Part shown: piece by piece, positions 1 to 5,622 of the stretch
Layout: every line of letters starts with the position of its first letter
How positions within the stretch are numbered: the first letter of the stretch is position 1
NCBI GenBank assembly: GCA_963976885.1
Contig: CAXBNM010000124.1
Location: 1 to 12,520 of the forward strand
Reading direction: 5' to 3'
Origin: JAUIAI01 sp963976885
GTDB lineage: Bacteria; Pseudomonadota; Gammaproteobacteria; Burkholderiales; Burkholderiaceae_E
DNA: 12,520 nt
Notes under the pieces: generated by a model
Told to the model about the DNA's origin: nothing
What the model saw: the letters and a program-made list of their open reading frames with translations, nothing else
The model's database searches: none
Program-made: the position numbers and the translations under genes

Positions 1-1
1 G

Positions 2-100
2 GCAATTCTGGCGCCTAAGCATCTGAGCGAGGCGCAACTTGAACCGGCCGCCGACAGCGGTGCCGCGCTGGCCGCAGGTCTGGCAATGGGTATTTACTGA
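2..100 (+). CDS. C-terminal end of an unrecognised protein (partial)
   Basis: The reading frame is open from the window edge and ends at TGA 98-100. It encodes the last 32 residues of a protein, ending in an Ala/Gly-rich stretch (GAALAAGLAMGIY). I do not recognise the family from so short a tail. The Ala/Leu-rich end could be an amphipathic or buried helix, but no motif is visible. The gene is convergent with folA: its stop is 15 nt from the folA stop on the other strand. The gap contains no hairpin followed by a T-run, so I see no shared terminator. The frame is credible mainly because it stays open up to a natural boundary with folA; the start lies outside the window. Confidence 0.5.
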   Translation, partial: AILAPKHLSEAQLEPAADSGAALAAGLAMGIY

Positions 101-115
101 GGCCTGTTGCCTGGC

Positions 116-637
116 TCAGTCGCCGGCCCGCCGCCAGTCCTGAACTTCATAGTGAATGCCGGTGCGTGACTCATGGGCCGTGCGCGTCTGGCAATGCCAG
201 GGCGGCGCAGGTTCCCAGTCGAAAACGACATCGCCATCCGGGTCGAGATCGACCTGCGTGAGCAGGATGCGCTGCGCGTGGCCGAGTGTCTGGCGGTATA
301 TCTGCGCACCGCCGGCGACAAAAACCTGTGCTGATGGGTGTGGATGCTCGGCGGTTGCGCTGGCGGCCAGCGCCAGCGCTGCCGGCACACTGGCTGCCAC
401 TTCACAGCCCGGCGCCACAAAGTTGGCGTCTCGCGACACCACAATCATGCGTCGGCCCGGCAACGGCCGGCCGATGGAGGCCCAGGTTTTGCGGCCCATC
501 AGCAAGGTGTGGCCCATCGTCGCTTCCTTGAAGTGACGCAGCTCTTCGGGAATCGACCAGACGAGTTGATTGTCCTTGCCGATCACGCCGTTGTTGGCCC
601 GGGCGACGATCAGGGTGAGCGTGATGCCCGAGGGCAC
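116..637 (-). CDS. folA: Dihydrofolate reductase
   Basis: NADPH-dependent reduction of dihydrofolate to tetrahydrofolate, cytoplasmic. It regenerates the folate oxidised by ThyA, whose gene lies just upstream. With a GTG start at 637 the protein has 173 residues (E. coli FolA: 159). Visible motifs are NGVIG (residues 16-20), the substrate-site segment VWSIPEELRHFK (26-37), the NADPH-binding MGRKTWASIGRPLPGR (47-62), VFVAGGAQIY (105-114) and a C-terminal GDVVFDW (135-141). The catalytic acid is Glu32, where E. coli has Asp27, and Val26 replaces the usual Pro (E. coli Pro21). Start choice: the frame extends upstream to a GTG at 670 and a TTG at 685, and the latter would overlap thyA by 11 nt. 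None has a clear Shine-Dalgarno, and 637 best fits family N-termini. Product certain, start uncertain. Confidence 0.96.
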   Translation of the reverse strand: MPSGITLTLIVARANNGVIGKDNQLVWSIPEELRHFKEATMGHTLLMGRKTWASIGRPLPGRRMIVVSRDANFVAPGCEVAASVPAALALAASATAEHPHPSAQVFVAGGAQIYRQTLGHAQRILLTQVDLDPDGDVVFDWEPAPPWHCQTRTAHESRTGIHYEVQDWRRAGD

Positions 638-674
638 CGTCCAGTCAGGGCTTGCGGTGTCGGTGGGCACGGCG

Positions 675-1466
675 TCAGATGGCAACAGGGGCTTTGATGT
701 GCGGATGCGATTCGTAGCCCTCGATGCCGATATCGTCGAAACGGTAATCGAAAATCGAAGCCTGACGATTGAGCTTCAGGCGGGGCAGGGGCAGCGGGTC
801 GCGGGACAATTGCAGCGCCGCCTGCTCGAGATGGTTTGAGTACAGGTGGCAGTCGCCGCCGGTCCAGACAAAATCGCCCGGTTCAAGATCGCATTGCTGG
901 GCCACCATTTCGGTCAGCAGCGCATAAGACGCGATGTTGAAGGGCACGCCAAGGAAAATGTCCGCGCTGCGCTGGTAGAGCTGGCAAGAGAGTCGGCCGT
1001 CGGCGACATAAAACTGAAACAGCGCATGACACGGTGCCAGCGCCATGCGCGGAATGTCGGCGACGTTCCAGGCCGAGACAATCAGGCGACGCGAGTCGGG
1101 GGTCGTGCGCAACTGCGTCATCAAATCCTGAAACTGGTCGATGGTGCGCCCGTCCGGCGCCGGCCAGGAGCGCCACTGGTGACCATAGACGGGGCCGAGT
1201 TCGCCGTTTTCATCGGCCCATTCATCCCAGATGCTGACGCCGTTTTCTTTCAGGTAGGCGGTATTGGTCGAGCCACTCAGAAACCAGAGCAATTCATGAA
1301 TGATCGAGCGTGTGTGCAGCTTCTTGGTGGTCACCATTGGGAAGCCGTCCCGCAGGTTGAACCGCATCTGCCAGCCGAACACCGATCGCGTGCCGGTGCC
1401 GGTACGGTCGGTCTTCTCGGTGCCGTGGTCCAGCACGTGTTGCATCAAATCAAGGTAGGCGCGCAT
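675..1466 (-). CDS. thyA: Thymidylate synthase
   Basis: Converts dUMP and 5,10-methylene-tetrahydrofolate to dTMP and dihydrofolate in the cytoplasm; FolA then recycles the dihydrofolate. The protein has 263 residues, essentially the E. coli length (264), and key positions carry the same numbers. They include Arg21 in DRTGTGT, Glu58, the phosphate-binding Arg126-Arg127, the nucleophile Cys146 in LAPCHALFQFYV, Arg166 and Asp169 in QRSADIFLGVPFN, and Asn177. The C-terminus ends HIKAPVAI, matching the usual functional end. The ATG at 1464-1466 is the natural start; the nearby GAGAAAG on the coding strand is only a weak ribosome site. folA follows directly, and gspC lies 42 nt upstream on the same strand, so gspC-thyA-folA may share a transcript. 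No anomaly seen. Confidence 0.98.
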   Translation of the reverse strand: MRAYLDLMQHVLDHGTEKTDRTGTGTRSVFGWQMRFNLRDGFPMVTTKKLHTRSIIHELLWFLSGSTNTAYLKENGVSIWDEWADENGELGPVYGHQWRSWPAPDGRTIDQFQDLMTQLRTTPDSRRLIVSAWNVADIPRMALAPCHALFQFYVADGRLSCQLYQRSADIFLGVPFNIASYALLTEMVAQQCDLEPGDFVWTGGDCHLYSNHLEQAALQLSRDPLPLPRLKLNRQASIFDYRFDDIGIEGYESHPHIKAPVAI

Positions 1467-1508
1467 GAGCTTGTGTCTTTCTCGGGTCGGGCGGGTTGAG
1501 TCGAGAGT

Positions 1509-2258
1509 TTATTGCACGCGTGGAATTGGCGACTGGGAGGCCTGGCCGAGTGCCGTTGGGGCCGGGCCGCGCGCTGGCGGGCTCTGGCGACCCGGGATCG
1601 GTGGGCGTGCCGAGGTTGCGAGCTGCCGGCCTGACGACGAGGGTGGCGGGGGTGGCGGAACACCGGGGTCGCGCTGGTCGTAAGGGTTGGCTGCCGGATT
1701 GCGCAGGGCGCGGGCGGGGCGGTTGCCTGCGGGCGGCGTAGTTCCGGCTACCGGAGCCCTGTCGGCACGCGATGCGGTGTCGGCGCTGCCATCGGCCGCA
1801 CTGAACAAGGCCGACGCGTCGGTGGCGACCGGTGAGGGCACGCGAATTTGTTCGCCTTGATGCTCGAAAACCACTTCCTGCGGATCGACGGAGACGATTT
1901 TCAGGTTTTCATCGATGCTGGTGCCAACGCCAAAGGCCTGCGGTGAGCCGCCGTCGACGGTGATGATGGCGGCCGAGCGGTCGGCCGAGGCGGCAATGCC
2001 GAGCACCTTGATGTTGCGTGGCAATGGAGCGCTGACAATAGGCGCCGCGCCGCTGGCACGTCCGAACAAGGTGGCGGCATAGGCGGTGTTGAGGTTACCC
2101 GAGGCGCTTACAAGTGAGCCGGCCGGGGCAATCGAGACGCTTGGTGCGGCCAGCGCCATCGTCCAGTAAACGGCAATACCGGTAAACAGAGCGATGCACA
2201 GCAAACTGGTCAGACCCGGAAGCTTGGAGGCCGAGCCTGCCACGAGCGGTAATTTCAT
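1509..2258 (-). CDS. gspC: T2SS inner-membrane connector GspC-like, PDZ-less, proline-rich tail
   Basis: GspC spans the inner membrane and its periplasmic homology region (HR) contacts the N0 domain of secretin GspD, joining platform to channel. From ATG 2258 the protein has 249 residues. It has a short cytoplasmic N-terminus, one membrane segment at about 16-37 (SLLCIALFTGIAVYWT) and a linker. An HR-like beta domain at about 62-141 starts with ATLFG and includes IKVLGIAAS and AIITVDGGSPQAFGVG. The remaining ~105 residues are low-complexity, rich in Ala/Pro/Ser/Arg, with a run of six prolines at 201-206. Neither the PDZ domain nor the coiled coil that ends many GspC proteins is visible. A GTG at 2339 would add 27 residues; neither start has a Shine-Dalgarno. 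The gene is divergent from the other gsp genes and lies 42 nt upstream of thyA. GspC is the best call; 'GspC/N-type HR protein' is the cautious one. Confidence 0.82.
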   Translation of the reverse strand: MKLPLVAGSASKLPGLTSLLCIALFTGIAVYWTMALAAPSVSIAPAGSLVSASGNLNTAYAATLFGRASGAAPIVSAPLPRNIKVLGIAASADRSAAIITVDGGSPQAFGVGTSIDENLKIVSVDPQEVVFEHQGEQIRVPSPVATDASALFSAADGSADTASRADRAPVAGTTPPAGNRPARALRNPAANPYDQRDPGVPPPPPPSSSGRQLATSARPPIPGRQSPPARGPAPTALGQASQSPIPRVQ

Positions 2259-2597
2259 GAGTGGGTGAGTGGCGGAGTTGGATTCATATGATACGTCGTG
2301 ACTGCCTCGAGCATCAGACCGATGAGCCGGATCGGACACCGATTTGCAACGATTGGCAAAGAATTGGGATCAGGCCGAGGCAACCGGCAGCGTGTCGATT
2401 TACCCGGATAAACGGTGCCTGAGCCACCGAAACCCGCGCTGCAATGTAGCTAAAGGCTTGAAATTGCAGGCGCCGGCCCCCCAAAAGGAGTGTTGATACG
2501 TTACTTGTAACTGACAAACGGTCGCCTCGGTAATGTTTGATTGCATCTCGGCTGCTAAATTCAAGGTTTCCAACGTATTGTCGAGTTCAAAATCACT
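2259..2597. promoter_or_regulatory. Divergent gspC/gspG intergenic region
   Basis: These 339 bases separate the gspC start (ATG 2258, or GTG 2339 if longer) from the gspG start and must carry promoters for both transcripts. No good sigma-70 promoter is visible. The nearest toward gspG is an extended -10-like TGCTAAATT at 2553-2561, without a properly spaced -35 box. Two inverted repeats stand out: CTGCAAT/ATTGCAG (2439-2445 and 2463-2469) and GTTAC-TT-GTAAC (2500-2511). Neither gspC nor gspG has a recognisable Shine-Dalgarno. An AGGAG at 2486-2490 is too far from gspG to serve it. I see no RNA gene, riboswitch or terminator here. Confidence 0.5.
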
Positions 2598-3101
2598 ATG
2601 TCCCGCACTTCTGCCGTACCGGCTACCCCGTCAGCGTCAACAACTACCGACGGTTCCTGCCCGTCCGGCTTTCAAGTCCTGCGTCGCCAGCGTGGTTTTA
2701 CGCTGATCGAAGTCATGGTCGTCATTGTCATTCTCGGGGTGCTGGCCGCACTGGTCGTACCGCGCATCATGAGCAAGCCCGACGAGGCCCGGGTGACGGC
2801 GGCCCGCTACGACATCGGCAACATCCTGCAAGCTCTTGATACCTACCGGCTCGACAATCAGCGCTACCCGAGCACCGAACAAGGCCTGCAGGCGCTGGCT
2901 ACCCGGCCGTCCGTCGCTCCGGTACCGAACAATTGGAAGCAATATCTGAAAAACGCGCCAACCGATCCGTGGGGTCGTCCGTATCAGTATCTGAATCCTG
3001 GCATTCGCAGTGAAATCGATGTCTTCAGTTATGGTGCCGATGGCCAACCTGGTGGCGAGGGTACGGACGCCGATATCGGCTCGTGGTCGCTCAATCGTTG
3101 A
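2598..3101 (+). CDS. gspG: T2SS major pseudopilin GspG
   Basis: Main subunit of the periplasmic pseudopilus. It is matured by prepilin peptidase and assembled at the inner membrane. The protein has 167 residues. The type IV prepilin site is RRQRG|FTLIEVMVV: cleavage after Gly33, N-methyl-Phe34, and the conserved Glu38 at +5. A hydrophobic helix to about residue 55 follows, then the GspG globular domain with YPSTEQGL, DPWGRPY and the calcium-binding loop at 141-163 (Asp141, DG, GG, DAD, ending in Trp163). The mature part matches normal GspG length. The 33-residue leader is much longer than the usual 6-12. ATG 2598 is the only ATG/GTG/TTG I find ahead of the cleavage site that leaves a leader, and it lacks a Shine-Dalgarno. 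First gene of the plus-strand operon; gspH follows after strong hairpins. Confidence 0.96.
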   Translation: MSRTSAVPATPSASTTTDGSCPSGFQVLRRQRGFTLIEVMVVIVILGVLAALVVPRIMSKPDEARVTAARYDIGNILQALDTYRLDNQRYPSTEQGLQALATRPSVAPVPNNWKQYLKNAPTDPWGRPYQYLNPGIRSEIDVFSYGADGQPGGEGTDADIGSWSLNR

Positions 3102-3110
3102 TGGCGAGTT

Positions 3111-3180
3111 ACCCGCGACGCAGCGGGTGCGCGCTGGCACCGTGACGGTGCCTGGTGGCCGCCCCCGGTGGGGGCAGGCC
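3111..3180 (+). promoter_or_regulatory. Tandem hairpins at the gspG/gspH junction
   Basis: Three consecutive inverted repeats begin 10 nt after the gspG stop. The first is ACCCGC/GCGGGT (3111-3116 with 3123-3128, 6-nt loop). The second is GGCACCG-TGA-CGGTGCC (3136-3152, a perfect 7-bp stem). The third is GCCCCC-GGT-GGGGGC (3161-3175); outer GGCC/GGCC arms (3157-3160, 3177-3180) extend it to a 10-bp stem with one bulged A. No T-run follows, so this is not a classical intrinsic terminator. The structures cover the likely gspH start and its leader codons. A role in stabilising gspG mRNA or limiting gspH translation is inference. Confidence 0.55.
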
Positions 3181-3609
3181 GGTTTTACGCTGCTTGAAAT
3201 CCTGGTGGCGATGACCATTGCCGGCGTATTGATGGCGGCGGTGGGGTTGTCGATTCGTTCGGCTGACCGCGGTTTGCAGACCGACACCGAGCGGGTTGCG
3301 GTGTTGTTGTCGCTGGCCCGCGAAGAAGCGCAGATTCGCGGCGCGCCGATCCGTTTTGAAGCTGACGCCGATCAATATCAGTTTGTGATCCGGCGCGGTC
3401 TGCAATGGGTGCCGATCCTCGATGACCCGGATCTGCGCCCGCGCGAATGGAATGCCGAAACCCAATTGCGTCTGCGTCGCGAAGACGGTGGCGAGCGCAT
3501 TGAATTTGGCCGCGATATGGTTGATTCACCGTTTGAGCTGACGCTGAGCCGAGGCCCGGACAGTCAGGTCATCTATGCCAATGGTCTTGGCGTGTTCGAG
3601 GTTCGCTGA
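3127..3609 (+). CDS. gspH: T2SS minor pseudopilin GspH
   Basis: Minor pseudopilin of the tip complex, inserted in the inner membrane before incorporation. With GTG 3127 it has 160 residues. The prepilin site is GQAG|FTLLEILVAM, with cleavage after Gly19 and Glu24 at +5, then a hydrophobic helix to about residue 42. The globular GspH-type domain begins with TERVAVLLSLAREEAQIRGAPI and ends YANGLGVFEVR. The start is uncertain. The frame is open back to an ATG at 3010 inside gspG. In-frame GTGs at 3127, 3142 and 3148 all lie within the hairpin region, and none has a Shine-Dalgarno. ATG 3101, which overlaps the gspG stop, is out of frame. I chose 3127 because it avoids gspG and gives a 19-residue leader like that of GspJ. 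gspI overlaps the stop by 1 nt. Confidence 0.88.
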   Translation: MRAGTVTVPGGRPRWGQAGFTLLEILVAMTIAGVLMAAVGLSIRSADRGLQTDTERVAVLLSLAREEAQIRGAPIRFEADADQYQFVIRRGLQWVPILDDPDLRPREWNAETQLRLRREDGGERIEFGRDMVDSPFELTLSRGPDSQVIYANGLGVFEVR

Positions 3610-3986
3610 TGCGCCGCCTGCGCTCGCCGCCGAGCCGTGGTTTTACGCTGATCGAAGTGCTGGTGGCATTGACGATAGCGGCGGTGGCGTTGATTGCGTC
3701 GGTACGCGCAACCGGTGCGCTGACCCGGGGCAGTGCCGAACTCAAGGCGCGCACGCTGGCGCAATGGAGTTCGGAGAACCGGCTGGCCGAGATCCGGGTG
3801 CAGGGCTTGTGGCCTAACGTTGGCGAGCGTAATTTCGATTGCTCGCAAGGCAACGTCGCGCTCGAATGTCGGGAGCGGGTGCTGGCCACGCCAAACCGAT
3901 ACTTCCGGCGTATTGAAGTCAATGTTTATGGTGCTGACGGCCATCGTCTGGCCCAACTGAGTGGTTTTGCAACTAATCTGCGATGA
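3609..3986 (+). CDS. gspI: T2SS minor pseudopilin GspI
   Basis: Minor pseudopilin that nucleates the tip complex with GspJ and GspK. It has 125 residues, normal for GspI. The leader is 11 residues with cleavage at SRG|FTLIEVLVAL, Glu16 at +5, and a hydrophobic helix to about residue 31. The characteristic WSSENRLAEIRVQ follows at 53-65, with the C-terminal YFRRIEVNVYG at 98-108. Cys78 and Cys87 are close enough to form a periplasmic disulfide. The ATG overlaps the gspH stop as TGATG, and GAGG at 3598-3601 lies 7 nt upstream, so the start is well supported. A 23-bp stretch encoding the processing site is identical to one in gspG. Confidence 0.95.
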   Translation: MRRLRSPPSRGFTLIEVLVALTIAAVALIASVRATGALTRGSAELKARTLAQWSSENRLAEIRVQGLWPNVGERNFDCSQGNVALECRERVLATPNRYFRRIEVNVYGADGHRLAQLSGFATNLR

Positions 3987-4660
3987 ACAAAGCCTCCGAC
4001 TTTCGACATGCACGGCAACGCGCCAGGCGCGGGGCCGGCTTTACGCTGCTCGAGCTTCTGGTGGCAATTGCGCTGATGGGGGTATTGGCCGTGCTGTGCT
4101 GGCGCGGCCTCGATTCGGTCATCACCAGTCGCGACCGCATTACCGCCGCGGCCAACGAGATGCGGGCGCTGAGCACCGCATTCACACAAATGGATGTCGA
4201 TCTGCGAGCCTCCTGGCCGGTGCGTCTGTTCAGACTGCGCCAGCGGCCGGTCGGCTTTGTGAATGGTCCCACTGAGCGCGATCCGTTGATGCTGGTCTTG
4301 CTGCGCGAAGGTTCGGCGCTGGAGCCAGCGCAGTTGCAGCGTGTGGTGTACCGGCTGAACCGAGGTGTGCTCGAACGCGGCTTCTCGCAGTGGCAGAGTG
4401 CAGGCTTTGAGCGCGAGATCGATCCTGAGCGTCTGGTCTGGCAACCGCTGATCAACGGCGTGTCAGGGCTGGCTTTCCGGGGCTGGGTCGGCTCGCGAGG
4501 CTGGCTCGCCGGCCAGGCGCTGACCGACCTTACTGCGCAGCCGATTCCGGCCGCGGTGGCCGCCGCTCCGGACATTCCCTACGACGGACCGGTCGGCCTT
4601 GAAGTTTCCATCGTGCGCAACGGGCAGAGCCTGCGGCGCGTGTTTGCGATTGAGGACTGA
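3983..4660 (+). CDS. gspJ: T2SS minor pseudopilin GspJ
   Basis: Minor pseudopilin that forms the pseudopilus tip with GspI, GspK and GspH. It has 225 residues, within the GspJ range. The 19-residue basic leader ends RRGAG|FTLLELLVAIAL, with Glu24 at +5. Family features follow: CWRGLDSV (39-46), a FTQMDVDLRA segment, VVYRLNRGVLERG and a C-terminal VGLEVSIVRNGQSLRRVFAI. The start codon overlaps the gspI stop (ATGA, 4 nt). No strong Shine-Dalgarno is present, which suggests translational coupling. gspK begins 2 nt after the stop. Confidence 0.95.
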   Translation: MNKASDFRHARQRARRGAGFTLLELLVAIALMGVLAVLCWRGLDSVITSRDRITAAANEMRALSTAFTQMDVDLRASWPVRLFRLRQRPVGFVNGPTERDPLMLVLLREGSALEPAQLQRVVYRLNRGVLERGFSQWQSAGFEREIDPERLVWQPLINGVSGLAFRGWVGSRGWLAGQALTDLTAQPIPAAVAAAPDIPYDGPVGLEVSIVRNGQSLRRVFAIED

Positions 4661-4662
4661 CG

Positions 4663-5622
4663 ATGCGCAGAGCTGATCCGGCTCAAGGCCAGCGTGGCGT
4701 GGCCATCATCAGTGTGTTGCTGACTGTCGCGCTGGCCACCATTATCGTCAGCGGTCTGTTCATGCGTGAGCACATAACCGTGCGGTCGGTACAGAACCGG
4801 ATTGATCTTACCCAGGCGCGCTGGATCGAACGGGCCGCCATCGACTGGTCGAAGGTGATTCTTGCTGCTGACAAGAAATCCACCAATGAAACGCATCTCG
4901 GCGAGCCCTGGGCGGTGCCGGTGCTTGATACCCGGCTCGATGAAACGGTGACCGCAGGCGCCAAGATTGACGAAGACGCGCGGGCGGCAACGCTGAGCGG
5001 CCAGATGATCGACGCGCAGTCGCGCTTCAACCTGAATTCACTGGTGGTAACCGACACGCAAGGCGGGGTGGGGGTATCCATCGCCAATCTTGCCGTGTTT
5101 AAGCGCCTGTTAAGTTATCTCGATCAACCTGAGTCGCTGGCTGATGTGGTCGCAGCGCGTATTCTCGCGGCGCAGCCAATGCCGACGACTGAAGACAGTG
5201 ACGAGCCGGTGGCGGTGCTGCCGATGATTCGGGTCAGCGATCTGCTCGCTTTGCCCGGCGTTGATGAAGAAGCGGTTGAAATACTGAGCGACTATGTCAT
5301 TTTTCTGCCCCGCCAGGACACCGCCATCAATATCAATACCGCATCGGCCGAGGTGTTGGCGGCTGCGGTAAAAGAACTCGATCTGCCCGGCGCTCGCCGC
5401 CTTGTTACCGATCGTGAGCGCGTTTACTTCAAGGATCTGGCTGATTTCAATACAAAAGTTGGATCCAACCCACAAAGCGAGGAAAACGCGCAGCTTAGCC
5501 TGGACTCAGACTGGTTTCTGGTTCGTGGGCTGATACGATTTGGCAGGGTGGAGTCTCTCACCGAAACGCTACTGCGGCGCGAGCCGAGCAAAGTTGAAGT
5601 CATTTGGCAGCGAAGACTATAA
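4663..5622 (+). CDS. gspK: T2SS minor pseudopilin GspK
   Basis: Largest minor pseudopilin, capping the pseudopilus tip. It has 319 residues, normal for the family. The leader MRRADPAQGQRG is cut before VAIISVLLTVAL. Position +5 is Ser17 instead of Glu, the expected exception for GspK. Typical signatures are QARWIERAAIDW (51-62), SRFNLNSLV and DLLALPGVDEEAVEILSDY. The helix-hairpin-helix-like segment is ININTASAEVLAAAV. GAGGA at 4652-4656, 6 nt before the ATG, is one of the clearest ribosome sites in the operon. The 3' end overlaps the probable gspL TTG start by 19 nt. Confidence 0.95.
   Translation: MRRADPAQGQRGVAIISVLLTVALATIIVSGLFMREHITVRSVQNRIDLTQARWIERAAIDWSKVILAADKKSTNETHLGEPWAVPVLDTRLDETVTAGAKIDEDARAATLSGQMIDAQSRFNLNSLVVTDTQGGVGVSIANLAVFKRLLSYLDQPESLADVVAARILAAQPMPTTEDSDEPVAVLPMIRVSDLLALPGVDEEAVEILSDYVIFLPRQDTAININTASAEVLAAAVKELDLPGARRLVTDRERVYFKDLADFNTKVGSNPQSEENAQLSLDSDWFLVRGLIRFGRVESLTETLLRREPSKVEVIWQRRL

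Noticed and set aside
101..115. Terminator between the convergent first gene and folA
   Set aside because: Only a 4-5 bp stem and no T-run in either direction.
94..1499. Long open frames opposite thyA and folA
   Set aside because: They mirror codon bias of the real genes in GC-rich DNA and contain no recognisable domains; thyA and folA account for the sequence.
2486..2513. Small upstream peptide after AGGAG (TTG at 2493)
   Set aside because: Only five codons before TAA, non-ATG start, no supporting pattern.
3136..3180. Intrinsic terminator after gspG
   Set aside because: The stems are strong, but no T-run follows and the gspH reading frame passes straight through.
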